From NCBI GenBank assembly GCA_937862885.1, contig CALMEE010000008.1, positions 62,001-126,000 of the forward strand: DNA of 64,000 nucleotides, given 5' to 3'. The position numbers were made by a program, and so were the translations under genes. This document shows, one piece after another, positions 45,033 to 54,554 of the stretch. The DNA is from an uncultured Planctomycetaceae bacterium (lineage in GTDB: Bacteria > Planctomycetota > Planctomycetia > Pirellulales > Pirellulaceae). How positions within the stretch are numbered: the stretch's first letter is position 1; each line of letters begins with the position of its first letter. Below the pieces are notes generated by a model, which was given only the letters and a program-made list of their open reading frames with translations, made no database searches and had not been told where the DNA came from.

Positions 45033-47378
45033 TCAAGGCAATTCAGAACGTGCGTCGGATCTCATCGCACGATTTGCGCCGAAATACTTCAAGCGAAGTG
45101 AGTTGCCGATAACGCTAACGTCTGAAAGCGCCATTGCCGCAGCGGCAATTAACGGACCATATGTGCCGAGTAAGCCGAAGGCGGCTGCAGGGATAGCGGC
45201 CACATTGTAAACGAACGACATCCAGAGATTTTGCTTGATCGTGCGAAGGGTTGCGCGGCTCAATTGAATCGTCTCTGGGATAGCGGCCAGACGTTGTGCA
45301 GGTATCACGACGTCTGCGGATTCCATCGCAATATTTGTGCCCGTTCCTAAAGCGATTCCGACTCCACCTGAGGCTCCAGCTGCGGCTAACGCCGCGGCAT
45401 CGTTGATGCCGTCTCCGACCATGGCTACCGGTGCACCACTCAATGCAGCTTGCCGCACATACGACAACTTATCGAGGGGAGAAAGCTCGGCATGCACATT
45501 TTCTGAGGACAAGCCAATGGTTTCAGCTACCCGATTGGCGGTCTCCCATCGGTCACCAGTAAGTAGTCGCAACTGAATTCCATCGCGCTTCAATTCGGAA
45601 ATGACCGATCGCGCGTCCGGACGTATTTCATCGGTAAACTCCACGACTCCGATCACCTGATCATTTCGCAACACTACGCTCTGTGTGCCAAGCGATTCTG
45701 TGGAACCGATGGGGAGAGGTACTCCAGCCTTTTCTGCCGCAGACCGGGAAGTCAATTGAACGCGGTCGCCGTTAATTACTCCCTCTAGGCCGTGTCCAGC
45801 AACTTCCCGCGCGTCCGTAACCAATAGCGGCCTTGCCCCAGATCCCCCAGATTCGGCAGCCTTCTGAACGATGGCCTGCGAGAGGGGATGCTGCGATGCA
45901 CCAGCTAAGGCAGCTGCTAACTCTAAGACCTGTCGCGCATCAGCTTCGACCGCCACAATCCGAGTAACCGTAGGTCTGCCCATGGTCAACGTTCCAGTTT
46001 TGTCCATAAACACCCGTTTGACTTTTGCGGCTCGCTCGATAGCACCAGCGCTTTTTACCAACACACCTCTTCGCCTCGCAGCACCCACACCAACCATGAC
46101 TGCCGTGGGTGTCGCCAAGCCGAGCGCACAGGGGCAGGAAATTACTAATACCGTGGTGGCATTGATTAGCGCCCGTGCCCAAGCACCCCAATTGCTGCTG
46201 CTCGCCACCGCCATTCCGTACCACAACCAACCAGCAAAGGTCACGGCCGCTACCACTAAAACTGCGGGCACGAAGACCGCACATACACGGTCAGCTAGGC
46301 GGGCGATCTGAGCTTTGGATGCCTGTGCGTCGCGGACCACCTCGGCGATTCGTGCCACCGTTGTCTGACGACCGTCGCTAGTCGATTGGACAACCAAGCG
46401 CCCGGTTGTATTCAGCGCACCAGCGACAACCTGCGCATTGACTGTCTTTTCAACCGGAAGCGGTTCACCTGTTACCAGGGACTCATCAATCGCGCTCGAT
46501 CCCGCGACAATTAAGCCATCCACTGCGAGCCGATCACCCGGCCGCACCAGCACCAAATCGCCGGGTCGAATGGCAGACGAGGGAACCCTTTGGCCATCGT
46601 TGTCAGCGATGTTGGCGAGACGTACGACCTGATCAGGTTGCAACGCCAATAGCTCGCGTAACGCCGAATTGGCAAACGACATTGTGCGAGCCTCAAGCCA
46701 ATGACCAAGACTGACCAGAGCCAATAGCCCCGCCGCCGCTTCCCAGTACATGGGTTGCCCCGTCTTAATACCAAAATTCTCGGCGACAAAAATCGTCATC
46801 GAAAACGCCCAAGCGACTGACGAGCCAATGGCGATTAGCGTATCCATATTCGTCGTCCATTTGCGGGCTGCCTCAAGGGCCGAGCGATAGAAGGCCCAAC
46901 CTACCAGGACTTGGGCAATCGTTGCCAACATGGCTGATCCGCCCATGACGAACCAATGGAAGCCATGCGAATAGCGAACCCAACCGAAGTCCATCGGCAT
47001 GTGAAACAATGCGAGTGGCAGCCATAATGCCATTCCCAACAGGGACCGCCAACGCCACGAGCGCTCGCGATCGACCTGTCGTTGTTCAAGGTCACTCCGC
47101 CACTGGTCAATCGTCCTGGTTTCTGCAACCGCTTCGGCCTGATATCCCAGGCCATCGATGGCATTGATTAAGGTTGCGGAATCAATACGCTGCCCGAAAA
47201 CCTTGGCAGAGTGACTGGCTAAATCCACGGTCACCCGCTCCACGCCAGCTATGGCTTGCAATGTAGTTTCTACTCGCTGCACGCAACCCGCGCAATGCAT
47301 CCCACGAATGTTCAACTCTTGGATCACATCACCAAGGCCATCCGCAGTTTCACTTGGATAGGATTTTAGTTCATTCAT
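45033..47378 (-). CDS. copA: Copper-exporting P1B-type ATPase
   Basis: A 781-residue membrane pump driving Cu+ out of the cytoplasm. One N-terminal metal-binding domain with CAGC at 29-32; membrane helices; the ion-path motif C415-P416-C417 in VISCPCALGLATP; the phosphorylated aspartate D459 in MDKTGTLT; SQHPLS, the nucleotide-binding HP motif; the hinge GDGINDAAALAAA. The last helices hold YN and MALSDVSV, the residues that mark the Cu+ subgroup. The start is ATG at 47378. It converges with the FadL-type gene. An ArsC/low-molecular-weight phosphatase-like gene lies just upstream on the same strand. Confidence 0.95.
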   Translation of the reverse strand: MNELKSYPSETADGLGDVIQELNIRGMHCAGCVQRVETTLQAIAGVERVTVDLASHSAKVFGQRIDSATLINAIDGLGYQAEAVAETRTIDQWRSDLEQRQVDRERSWRWRSLLGMALWLPLALFHMPMDFGWVRYSHGFHWFVMGGSAMLATIAQVLVGWAFYRSALEAARKWTTNMDTLIAIGSSVAWAFSMTIFVAENFGIKTGQPMYWEAAAGLLALVSLGHWLEARTMSFANSALRELLALQPDQVVRLANIADNDGQRVPSSAIRPGDLVLVRPGDRLAVDGLIVAGSSAIDESLVTGEPLPVEKTVNAQVVAGALNTTGRLVVQSTSDGRQTTVARIAEVVRDAQASKAQIARLADRVCAVFVPAVLVVAAVTFAGWLWYGMAVASSSNWGAWARALINATTVLVISCPCALGLATPTAVMVGVGAARRRGVLVKSAGAIERAAKVKRVFMDKTGTLTMGRPTVTRIVAVEADARQVLELAAALAGASQHPLSQAIVQKAAESGGSGARPLLVTDAREVAGHGLEGVINGDRVQLTSRSAAEKAGVPLPIGSTESLGTQSVVLRNDQVIGVVEFTDEIRPDARSVISELKRDGIQLRLLTGDRWETANRVAETIGLSSENVHAELSPLDKLSYVRQAALSGAPVAMVGDGINDAAALAAAGASGGVGIALGTGTNIAMESADVVIPAQRLAAIPETIQLSRATLRTIKQNLWMSFVYNVAAIPAAAFGLLGTYGPLIAAAAMALSDVSVIGNSLRLKYFGANRAMRSDARSELP

Positions 47379-47698
47379 CGACCATCTTTATTCATCCTAA
47401 GCGAAAATACTTCACTGGCCGATTGAAAAGATTTTGAGCCAAGCAAGTTCTAGCCGCCGATTCATGTTCATTATACGTAGTCAAGGAAAATGAGGCTTGC
47501 GAAGGCAGCTATTGTCCAATGCCTGGCACTTTTATTCGGGGACGCTCCCAGTATCAACAATTAGAATCCAAAATTTTTCTTTAGCATCTGCCGCATATGC
47601 CGCATATGCCGCATATTCTTGAACATGTACATATTTCACCTACCAGTCAAAAAGGTAGTGTTTTGAGCAGGTGCCCGACATGAAAATTTCCCTTGATT
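47379..47698. other. Intergenic region upstream of copA with 9-bp tandem repeat
   Basis: About 320 bases between the stop of the upstream phosphatase gene and the copA start, both on the minus strand. It contains a 3-copy tandem repeat (47589-47615) and otherwise AT-rich sequence. It should hold the copA promoter; I see no clear CueR-type dyad. Confidence 0.45.
47589..47615. repeat. Three tandem copies of TGCCGCATA
   Basis: Nine bases repeated exactly three times, adjacent to each other. Read as one stretch it contains GCATATGC dyads at the repeat joints. It lies about 210-235 bases upstream of copA and could be a regulator site or a simple slippage tract. Confidence 0.7.
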
Positions 47699-48349
47699 TT
47701 AGCGATTCTTCAATGCAAGTATTTGATCAACGTGAGCAAAAGCAAACAACATTTCGCGTGCGATTTGGCGACAGCGTTCATCATACACCTCGCTCTCAAA
47801 GTCAGTGTTGTCGCTGAGTTTCGGGTCGTCATAGGCTATGGTGACTCGCGCCTCGCATCCGGCCACGATGGGGCACATTTCGTCTGCTTGGGAACAAGTC
47901 ATTACGGCACAAAAGCCCTGAGTCGGATTCGGTGGCTGTCCAACTAATTTTGAGAAGCAGCACACATCACCCGCGCCTGCGTGCGTCATGGAAATGCGAT
48001 AAATGGGGTTCGGCACGTGCGGGTCGACAACCTCAATCACCATGCCTGCTCGACGTAAGGCTGCCACGGTTCGCAGATCGCAGGCGGTCACTTCGGTTCC
48101 ACCAGAGAACACGCGAACTTGGTCAATTGAGTAATGGATCGATGCGGCTCGTGCCCATACTTGGGCGAATTGGCTGCGTCGCGAATTATGGGTGCAGACA
48201 AAAACAATGTCGACCGCGCGGGCTGCCGCTAGACACTCAGCGACGAATTGAGCAAGTTGCATCAGTTCGGCGCGGCGTTGAGTTGGAATGATTCCAAATT
48301 CCTTAATCCGTAGATCGATGTATTGTTGTAATTGATAAAGCAAGCTCAT
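47699..48349 (-). CDS. Low-molecular-weight protein-tyrosine phosphatase / arsenate reductase-like protein
   Basis: A 216-residue protein from the ATG at 48349 (GGGGAAG ahead; an upstream TTG at 48364 is less likely). The P-loop C52-T-H-N-S-R-R58 is the C-x5-R catalytic motif shared by LMW phosphatases and thioredoxin-linked arsenate reductases; a later region, ADEMCPIVAGCEARVTIAYDDPKL, resembles the arsenate-reductase C-terminal loop with two cysteines. An N-terminal helical extension of about 45 residues is longer than usual. Either tyrosine-phosphatase or arsenate-reductase activity is possible; I do not choose. Position beside copA suggests metal stress but does not prove it. Confidence 0.8.
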   Translation of the reverse strand: MSLLYQLQQYIDLRIKEFGIIPTQRRAELMQLAQFVAECLAAARAVDIVFVCTHNSRRSQFAQVWARAASIHYSIDQVRVFSGGTEVTACDLRTVAALRRAGMVIEVVDPHVPNPIYRISMTHAGAGDVCCFSKLVGQPPNPTQGFCAVMTCSQADEMCPIVAGCEARVTIAYDDPKLSDNTDFESEVYDERCRQIAREMLFAFAHVDQILALKNR

Positions 48350-48596
48350 TTCTTCCCCCGCCAAGTCCTGAAATCCTACAGTTCAAAACTTGCGCATATC
48401 GTCAAGAAACAAGAACATTTTAAGCTAACATTTTCGAAAGCGAAACCGTTATTCGGCGATGCAAGCAGCCGCGTTTAAACTTGAATCACGCAGAGCATGC
48501 TTCTCGGTCCATCACTGGCGAACTTCAAATTACAACTCGTGCCACCAGATTGTGTGTCTATGGTCTGATTCAAGAACTCAAACATCGGCGAAAACT

Positions 48597-49784
48597 CTAG
48601 TTGATTTGGACTAAAGCGGCCTGATGTCGACCATTTGCTTGCTCCACTCGACGGAGATTTGTCCAATTCTTGTTGGCTTCAATTGCATGCTGCTCGTGAG
48701 ACTCATCCAGCAGCTGGTAGTGCACGTTGCGTTGTCTGGGAATGAAACCGAGTTCGGATATGGCCGTGCGAATTTCTTCCAGAGTCAAATAATGGACAGT
48801 GCCCGCTTCCGCCACCACGTTCTCTTCAATCATAAGACTTCCCATATCATTCGCACCGAACACCAATGCCATTTGACCGATTTTTAATCCTTGGGTTACC
48901 CAGCTTGATTGCATATTATTGAAATTATCGAGGTAGAGCCGAGAGACGGCCAGCATTTTCAAATACTCATGCGATCCGGCTGGGGGAATATGAGACATAT
49001 CCGTATTCTCCGGTTGGAACGTCCAGCAGATAAAAGCTGTAAACCCTCCCGTTTCATCCTGCAATTCGCGCAATCGCGAAAGATGCTCAATGCGATCGGC
49101 GGGCGTTTCGACGTGGCCAAACATCATGGTCGCGCTGCTTCGCCCCCCCAAATTATGCCACTTGCGCATCACGTTAAGCCAATCATCGCTAGATACCTTG
49201 CCTCGCGTTATCTGGTCCCGAACCCGATCAACCAAAATTTCTGCACCTCCCCCCGGCAGACTTCCCATGCCAGCGTCTTTCAACCGTGCGAGCACCTGTT
49301 CCAAAGACAATTTATTGACCTTCGTGAAGTGATGGATTTCCGGCGGACTGAATCCATGAATATTGACTTGCGGAAAATGTGACTTGATGTCTCGCAGCAT
49401 CTCCTCATACCAATCCAGTTTGTACTTTGGATGTAGACCACCCTGCAACAAAATCTGGTCAGCGCCCAACTCAACAGCTTCAGCAATCTTGGCAAGCAAT
49501 TCGGCGCGTGGCAGGACGTATCCTTCCCCGCTCTTGGGAGATCGATAGAATGCACAGAAATCACAAACGGCCGTGCAGATGTTCGTGTAATTTATGTTGC
49601 GGTCGATATTGTACGTACGGTAGTTTTCCGGATGAAGGCGTTGCGTTACCCGATTGGCTGCGCTTCCTAGGAGAGACAAATTGTTGCACACAAGCAACCG
49701 CAGCGCATCGTCATCACTTAAACGCTCGCCGTCAATGGCTTTCTCAAGTAGATTGACAATCGTGGAATCGGTTGGTTCTTTCAT
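48597..49784 (-). CDS. mqnC: Cyclic dehypoxanthine futalosine synthase
   Basis: A radical-SAM enzyme that cyclises dehypoxanthine futalosine in the futalosine route to menaquinone. The protein has 395 residues. The 4Fe-4S cluster cysteines are C70, C74 and C77 in NICTAVCDFCAF; a G-G-G-A-E-I-L motif follows near 185, and the C-terminal barrel is complete. Its start overlaps the end of mqnA by 41 bases, so the two are co-translated or co-transcribed. Start is ATG at 49784. Confidence 0.96.
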   Translation of the reverse strand: MKEPTDSTIVNLLEKAIDGERLSDDDALRLLVCNNLSLLGSAANRVTQRLHPENYRTYNIDRNINYTNICTAVCDFCAFYRSPKSGEGYVLPRAELLAKIAEAVELGADQILLQGGLHPKYKLDWYEEMLRDIKSHFPQVNIHGFSPPEIHHFTKVNKLSLEQVLARLKDAGMGSLPGGGAEILVDRVRDQITRGKVSSDDWLNVMRKWHNLGGRSSATMMFGHVETPADRIEHLSRLRELQDETGGFTAFICWTFQPENTDMSHIPPAGSHEYLKMLAVSRLYLDNFNNMQSSWVTQGLKIGQMALVFGANDMGSLMIEENVVAEAGTVHYLTLEEIRTAISELGFIPRQRNVHYQLLDESHEQHAIEANKNWTNLRRVEQANGRHQAALVQIN

Positions 49785-50697
49785 AATTTACTAGTCCCGC
49801 TTGTTTTGCTTTCGAGAAGAAATGTTCCAAACCCAGCTTTTCTTCTCTTCCCAAGAAAAAGTGTAAGTTTGATCGGAAATAATCGAGGCAACGCGCAGTC
49901 GAGAGCCCATAATCCTGGCAATACTTGGCGGCCAGTTGCTCCAGAGCTTGGATACCGGCATCCCGACTCGTTCCCAACACGGTGGCCGCGCGGTCCAACT
50001 CTGCTTGCGTTAATCGGGGTCCAGCGACCCAAACTGCAAACACGAACGGCAGCCCAGTTTGCTGTTGCCACCATTCTCCTAAATCGTAAATGATCGGAAA
50101 CTCTTGTCTAACCGACAGTGCCGATTGCAATTTCGTGTTGTTCTGCAACGCCTCTTGGTCAACCAGGTTCTCCTGCTCAATTCCCATCGCCCGGTCACCG
50201 ATGATCAGGATTGCATCGGCATCACACGCGCGCCAATCCGCATGGATTGCTAAAGGTCGATAGGATGGCGTCAAGCCCAACTCGTCCAGCATGACCTTGA
50301 TCAACGTCGCGCTAGTTCGACTCCCTTCATCCAGGGCCACCGATCTCACTTCCGTCAATGGTTTTCGGCTCAGAAATTTTACGCTCCAAACCGGCCCATG
50401 GCAGGCAATGCACGCATCGGAGACGACCACATATTGTGGATTGTCGAGTAATTCAATCGTTGGAATCAATGCAACGTCAAACTCGCTGGTCCTAAGCCGG
50501 TCCGCCAAACGACTCGGCAAATCGTATACTAAACGCATGCCGGCCGCCACTTTTCCGTTCGCTACGTCTACGCCTGAATCGCGTCTCGATGCAGACTCTG
50601 GATCTTGCTCACATTCAACTCGATCAAAACTCAATGCGGACTCGAGTCCGAACACCAGCGGCTTCGTGTTGAGATAGGAAACGGCCCCAATTTTCAT
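49744..50697 (-). CDS. mqnA: Chorismate dehydratase
   Basis: MqnA dehydrates chorismate to 3-enolpyruvylbenzoate, the first step of the futalosine menaquinone route. I place the start at 50697 (MKIGAVSYLNTKPL), the conserved first strand of the family; ATG at 50706 and the open frame to 50781 are alternatives. Length 317 residues, with the two-lobe periplasmic-binding-protein fold. The VALDEGSRTSATL stretch (about 107) is a further family landmark. A C-terminal extension of about 40 residues overlaps mqnC. No mqnE or mqnD is in the window. Confidence 0.93.
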   Translation of the reverse strand: MKIGAVSYLNTKPLVFGLESALSFDRVECEQDPESASRRDSGVDVANGKVAAGMRLVYDLPSRLADRLRTSEFDVALIPTIELLDNPQYVVVSDACIACHGPVWSVKFLSRKPLTEVRSVALDEGSRTSATLIKVMLDELGLTPSYRPLAIHADWRACDADAILIIGDRAMGIEQENLVDQEALQNNTKLQSALSVRQEFPIIYDLGEWWQQQTGLPFVFAVWVAGPRLTQAELDRAATVLGTSRDAGIQALEQLAAKYCQDYGLSTARCLDYFRSNLHFFLGREEKLGLEHFFSKAKQAGLVNYERTNRFHDCQST

Positions 50698-50706
50698 TTC
50701 ACGCAT

Positions 50707-51236
50707 CTTAATTTTTTTGCTCAAACGTTGAAAAAAGCGAAATGGGAAGTGCTGTGCAAGCGGACCTGACACGACCGACAATCACGAAGTTATCTCCCGC
50801 CAGCGAATATCTTGTGCATAGTCAGGCCGTCGCGACTCGGCTCTCGCGATTCCTTCACCTGTTTCGTGTTTGTTAGAAATAAGACCGTATTTACACTCGC
50901 AGATATAACGTATGAGCATACGATTTATTCCCAATTGATACAACTGGCAAGGTTTATCATAAAGCTTACCGCCTTTCCTGTTTAGCGATCGCTGGAAAAC
51001 TGCGACAGTTTTGCCAATAGATCGTCGCAAACCGAAAATATCATGCATACCGATTGGTTTGATCCGATGAAGTTGTTTAGACATTCCGATCGCAAGCGGC
51101 CTCCCTTGCTCAGAACAATGCGAAACGAGCTTGGCAGGATAGATTGAGTCACAAGATGAATTATATTGTCGACCCAAATTCGTAACTCACGCGAGCTGAG
51201 AAACAACTCTGGAACATTGGTGAAAGGATTCTTTTC
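50707..51236. other. Divergent region between mqnA and a small secreted protein gene
   Basis: About 530 AT-rich bases that should hold both promoters. A 131-codon minus-strand frame (50782-51177) has no SD sequence and no recognisable fold, so I reject it. No hairpin with a T-run was seen. Confidence 0.45.
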
Positions 51237-51677
51237 ATGAAATTAATTCTGTGCCTTGCTTTAGCTGCAGCTGCTCTTTCGCCAAGCTCCCTGTTTGCGC
51301 AGAATCTCCGCTGGGATTATTTCTCTGGCCCGGTTCATTATCAGCCGACGGATCCCTGGGTGCGCGGAGAAATTTTCCGTTGGCATACTGGTCACAACGG
51401 CTGGTTTTACAATTGCGACCATGAAGAAAGCAAGCGATTTTCGCCGGTTATCGAATGGAAACGCCAACCATGGGTATGTAGATCACGCTGCGAATGTCTC
51501 TGTGATTGGATCGATCAACTGGAGCGAGTTAAACAACGCGTGCGTTGGGGTAGCGAAGGATGTTATGGAAAACATGATCGCAAGCCTCCCCTGGTCGAAC
51601 AAGGATGCAGCCAATGTGCCGACGCGAATCTGAACTCGCCATATCTAGTTGAGAAACCGACTTCAGCAATCCGGTAG
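51237..51677 (+). CDS. Small cysteine-rich secreted protein, function unknown
   Basis: A 146-residue protein after a clear SD sequence (AAAGGA). The signal peptide covers residues 1-22 (ends S-L-F-A-Q). The mature part of 124 residues has eight cysteines at 60, 81, 85, 87, 89, 109, 124 and 127, four of them packed in CRSRCECLC. It also has many Trp and His residues (about seven Trp). I do not recognise the family. The even number of cysteines and export suggest disulfides or metal binding. The gene lies just before the signal peptidase gene on the same strand, without evident functional link. Confidence 0.75.
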   Translation: MKLILCLALAAAALSPSSLFAQNLRWDYFSGPVHYQPTDPWVRGEIFRWHTGHNGWFYNCDHEESKRFSPVIEWKRQPWVCRSRCECLCDWIDQLERVKQRVRWGSEGCYGKHDRKPPLVEQGCSQCADANLNSPYLVEKPTSAIR

Positions 51678-51747
51678 TGCTTGCTGAACCCAGATCCACG
51701 ACAAGGTTGCTTCTATTCAGTGAACGCGCCAACTGGTAAGATTGGGT

Positions 51748-53160
51748 ATGTTCACGCTACCTCAACTCGCCCCATGTGTGCGTTCCTTCAGAAATACCAA
51801 ATTGTCGTGGTCAGATATTTGCATTAATCGACGGTTCCGGGCATTGCGCGAACTTCCGGCATCTGCGATATGGATGCTGGTTTATTGCAATCTTTGCTTG
51901 TTTGCGCAGGGTTGCTCTTCACGCGAGCCGGAGAGAATTCCGCTTGTCGGAGCCTCCATGTTCCCTGCTCTCAAGTGTGCTCGTCACGTCGTCGATTGCC
52001 CACGATGCAATTTCGCAGTCGAATTTTTAGGCGAACAGATTCCACGATTAGATCAATTCATTTGCCCTAATTGCGGAACCCCGTGCAGTCCTTCGTCGAT
52101 GGAGCTAAGGCCGCCTGATAAATTCCCAATACAAACGATTGATGGGGGATCGAAGGTTGACCGCTGGGAGGTGATCGCTTTCGCGGACCCGCGATCCGAT
52201 GGCTACTTAGTAAAACGCGTGATCGGGTTACCGGGGGAACAGATCAGTTTCGACGCCGGCAATTTGATGGTAGATCAAAGACTCGTGCGTAAGCCGTACC
52301 ATTCGAATTGGATGGCGGTGTTGCCAACCGTTTTCCAATTTGACGAACGAATAAGATTGCAACCAGAACGCTTTGCCGCATTGAACGATGACACAAACTG
52401 GGTATTGTGCGAACATGACTTGAAGTTCGTCGGAGGAAGCGTCCCACCTGACGTTCGAAAAGGGAAGAGGCCGTCTCGGTACGATGCAGCTCATCCCGCG
52501 TTCATTGCTGGCGATGAAGTGAACGATGAAATCGATTGGCTCCTCTATCGTCACCGGAAATGTTACTTCCGTAACGCCGCAAGTACCCCGCATACCATTG
52601 ATGACTTTTATGGCATTAATCATCATTTGACTCGGGAAACTAATTCCGTTTGCGAAATCGCAATACGCTTGAGTCTTGAATGTGTCGAACGCGGCATCTT
52701 GGTCCTGCGAATACACGACGGGTTCGAGTACCACACATTCGACATTGACTTCGATGACATTTGCTTGAGGTACCGGGATAAATCATTTGCGATTCCTTTT
52801 CAAGTCGGCGCCAAAAAACCGCTTGATCTAACGGTCTGGTTGATTGATCAACAATTGGATTTCATTATCGATGAAATACCGATTGTGCATGTCGAGTTCG
52901 AGCGGCAAGGTGGGGGGGAGGCAGTGGCAGACGTCGCAGCGCTGGGTGGTGTGAGCGGCGAGTTTATAATTCGCGACTTTTCACTGCATCGAGACTGGTT
53001 CTTGTTCGATCCTCGGTCCGAACCGACCCATACATGGTCGCTCGCTCAGGGGGAGTATTTTGTTGTTGGTGATAATTTGCCAATTTCTCGCGACAGTCGG
53101 GAATGGCAAGGTCGACATTTGACGCGTGCACAAATCTTAGGTCGCATCAAGCATCGGTAA
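51748..53160 (+). CDS. lepB: Signal peptidase I with zinc-ribbon insertion and large beta-rich insertion
   Basis: A 470-residue S26-family peptidase, about twice the usual length. One hydrophobic segment lies near 37-55. The catalytic serine S70 is in GASMFP and the catalytic lysine K156 in LVKRVIGLPGE; box E appears as GDNLPISRDSREW near the end. Between Ser and Lys lie two Cys pairs, CPRC (84-87) and CPNC (106-109), spaced like a zinc ribbon. Between Lys and box E there are about 280 extra residues, including a beta-rich part (LSLECVERGILVLRIHDG, FEYHTFDIDF, LTVWLIDQQLDFIIDEI) that resembles a LamG/concanavalin-type fold. It likely cleaves signal peptides at the membrane. The ATG at 51748 was chosen; TTG at 51742 is possible. 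Confidence 0.88.
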   Translation: MFTLPQLAPCVRSFRNTKLSWSDICINRRFRALRELPASAIWMLVYCNLCLFAQGCSSREPERIPLVGASMFPALKCARHVVDCPRCNFAVEFLGEQIPRLDQFICPNCGTPCSPSSMELRPPDKFPIQTIDGGSKVDRWEVIAFADPRSDGYLVKRVIGLPGEQISFDAGNLMVDQRLVRKPYHSNWMAVLPTVFQFDERIRLQPERFAALNDDTNWVLCEHDLKFVGGSVPPDVRKGKRPSRYDAAHPAFIAGDEVNDEIDWLLYRHRKCYFRNAASTPHTIDDFYGINHHLTRETNSVCEIAIRLSLECVERGILVLRIHDGFEYHTFDIDFDDICLRYRDKSFAIPFQVGAKKPLDLTVWLIDQQLDFIIDEIPIVHVEFERQGGGEAVADVAALGGVSGEFIIRDFSLHRDWFLFDPRSEPTHTWSLAQGEYFVVGDNLPISRDSREWQGRHLTRAQILGRIKHR

Positions 53161-53187
53161 TGTCACAAGCGACACGGCTGTTTCAGG

Positions 53188-54414
53188 TCACTTCGTGTGT
53201 GATTGATGCCACCTGAGAACCGATTCGAACGAATCGACTCTTGGTAATTGAATTCCTTGAACTGGCAGATACTTCTGCGCGGCGCCGGTGTTGAAGATCA
53301 CAACCTTCTCGTGTGGTTGAATCCAACCATCCTTTGCAAGCTCTTCAAGCGCTCCAACACAAGCCGCCGTTTCAGGACAAATTGAAATTCCTTCGCAGCC
53401 TACCGCCATCCTCTGCCAGTCGAGCAGTCGATCCTCAGCCACAGCAATTGCCTTTCCATGACTCTCACGCAAGGCATCGAGAATCAAGAAGTCGCCTACG
53501 GCTTCAGGCACGCGAATGCCGCTGGCTATCGTTCGTGCGTTGGGAAATGGTTTAGCAAATCGCATACCTTGATCCCATGCGACAGCAATCGGCGCACATC
53601 CAATAGATTGTACAGCGACCATGCGGGGTAAAGTATCTGATTCCAACCAGCCGATATCCTTCAATTCGTTAAATGCCTTCCACATCCCAATTAAACCGGT
53701 ACCGCCTCCGGTAGGATAAAGAATTACATTGGGGAGACGCCATTGCAACTGCTCAGCAAGCTCCAATCCCATCGTCTTCTTCCCCTCGATTCGATACGGC
53801 TCCTTCAGCGTCGACAGATCGAACCAAAATTCATTTGCTTTCCCCTCTTTCACAATTTTTCCGCAGTCATTGATGAGTCCATCCACCAGAAAAACATGAG
53901 CGCCAGCCAATTGCGCTTCGAACTGGTTGACTATCGGAGTATCCGTCGGCATAAAGACGTACGCTTCAATGCCCGCTCGAGCGGCGTAGAGCGCGGCTGC
54001 ACCTCCCGCGTTGCCCGCGGTCGGAATCGCCACGCGTCGCACACCAAAGTGCTGTGCCATGGAAATCGCCATGCTTAGTCCACGACTCTTGAAACTGCCT
54101 GTAGGCAATTGTGACTCATCTTTGATCAACAGATCTGGTACGCCAAACTTCCTGCCCAATTTGGCAGCGGGTATTAACGGGCTGATTGTTTCACCCAATG
54201 AGACGGTGGGGATTTCATCACCGACGGGGAGCAGTTCACGATACCGATACATACCTTGTACGCGCTGCAACAAGCTTGCTTTGGAAATGGAGTCGCAAAT
54301 CGCTCGCAGATCGTACCGAACCCAAAATGGCCGCCCTTCATGTAGTGTTTGCAGCGCGTGATGGCTGTGAATCGATCCATCAATTGCAGATTCAAGGTGA
54401 GTTACAAATCGCAT
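53188..54414 (-). CDS. thrC: Threonine synthase
   Basis: ThrC converts O-phosphohomoserine to threonine with PLP. From the ATG at 54414 (an AAAGAAG ahead) it has 408 residues; the frame continues to 54519 but lacks an SD sequence there. PLP lysine in PTGSFKSRGL; NAGGAAALYAARAG and YPTGGGTGLIGMWKAF form the phosphate- and cofactor-binding loops. The group is the plant-like class with an N-terminal extension, where S-adenosylmethionine can act as an activator in plants. Cytoplasmic; no thrA or thrB adjacent. Confidence 0.92.
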   Translation of the reverse strand: MRFVTHLESAIDGSIHSHHALQTLHEGRPFWVRYDLRAICDSISKASLLQRVQGMYRYRELLPVGDEIPTVSLGETISPLIPAAKLGRKFGVPDLLIKDESQLPTGSFKSRGLSMAISMAQHFGVRRVAIPTAGNAGGAAALYAARAGIEAYVFMPTDTPIVNQFEAQLAGAHVFLVDGLINDCGKIVKEGKANEFWFDLSTLKEPYRIEGKKTMGLELAEQLQWRLPNVILYPTGGGTGLIGMWKAFNELKDIGWLESDTLPRMVAVQSIGCAPIAVAWDQGMRFAKPFPNARTIASGIRVPEAVGDFLILDALRESHGKAIAVAEDRLLDWQRMAVGCEGISICPETAACVGALEELAKDGWIQPHEKVVIFNTGAAQKYLPVQGIQLPRVDSFESVLRWHQSHTK

Positions 54415-54554
54415 AGTCTTCTTTCGGGTAGTTACTGAGAAGCGAACTGTTTCTTTCGTGCTTTTAACTCTCGAATCGAGCAAATTCTGAAGCAGCCATG
54501 GGTTGCCATCAAATACCACGGAAGGTTTGGAGTCGGTCGTACACTTTCTTTGGC

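Noticed and set aside
50782-51177. 131-codon frame on the minus strand upstream of mqnA
   Set aside because: No SD sequence and no recognisable fold. It fills the promoter region of two divergent genes.
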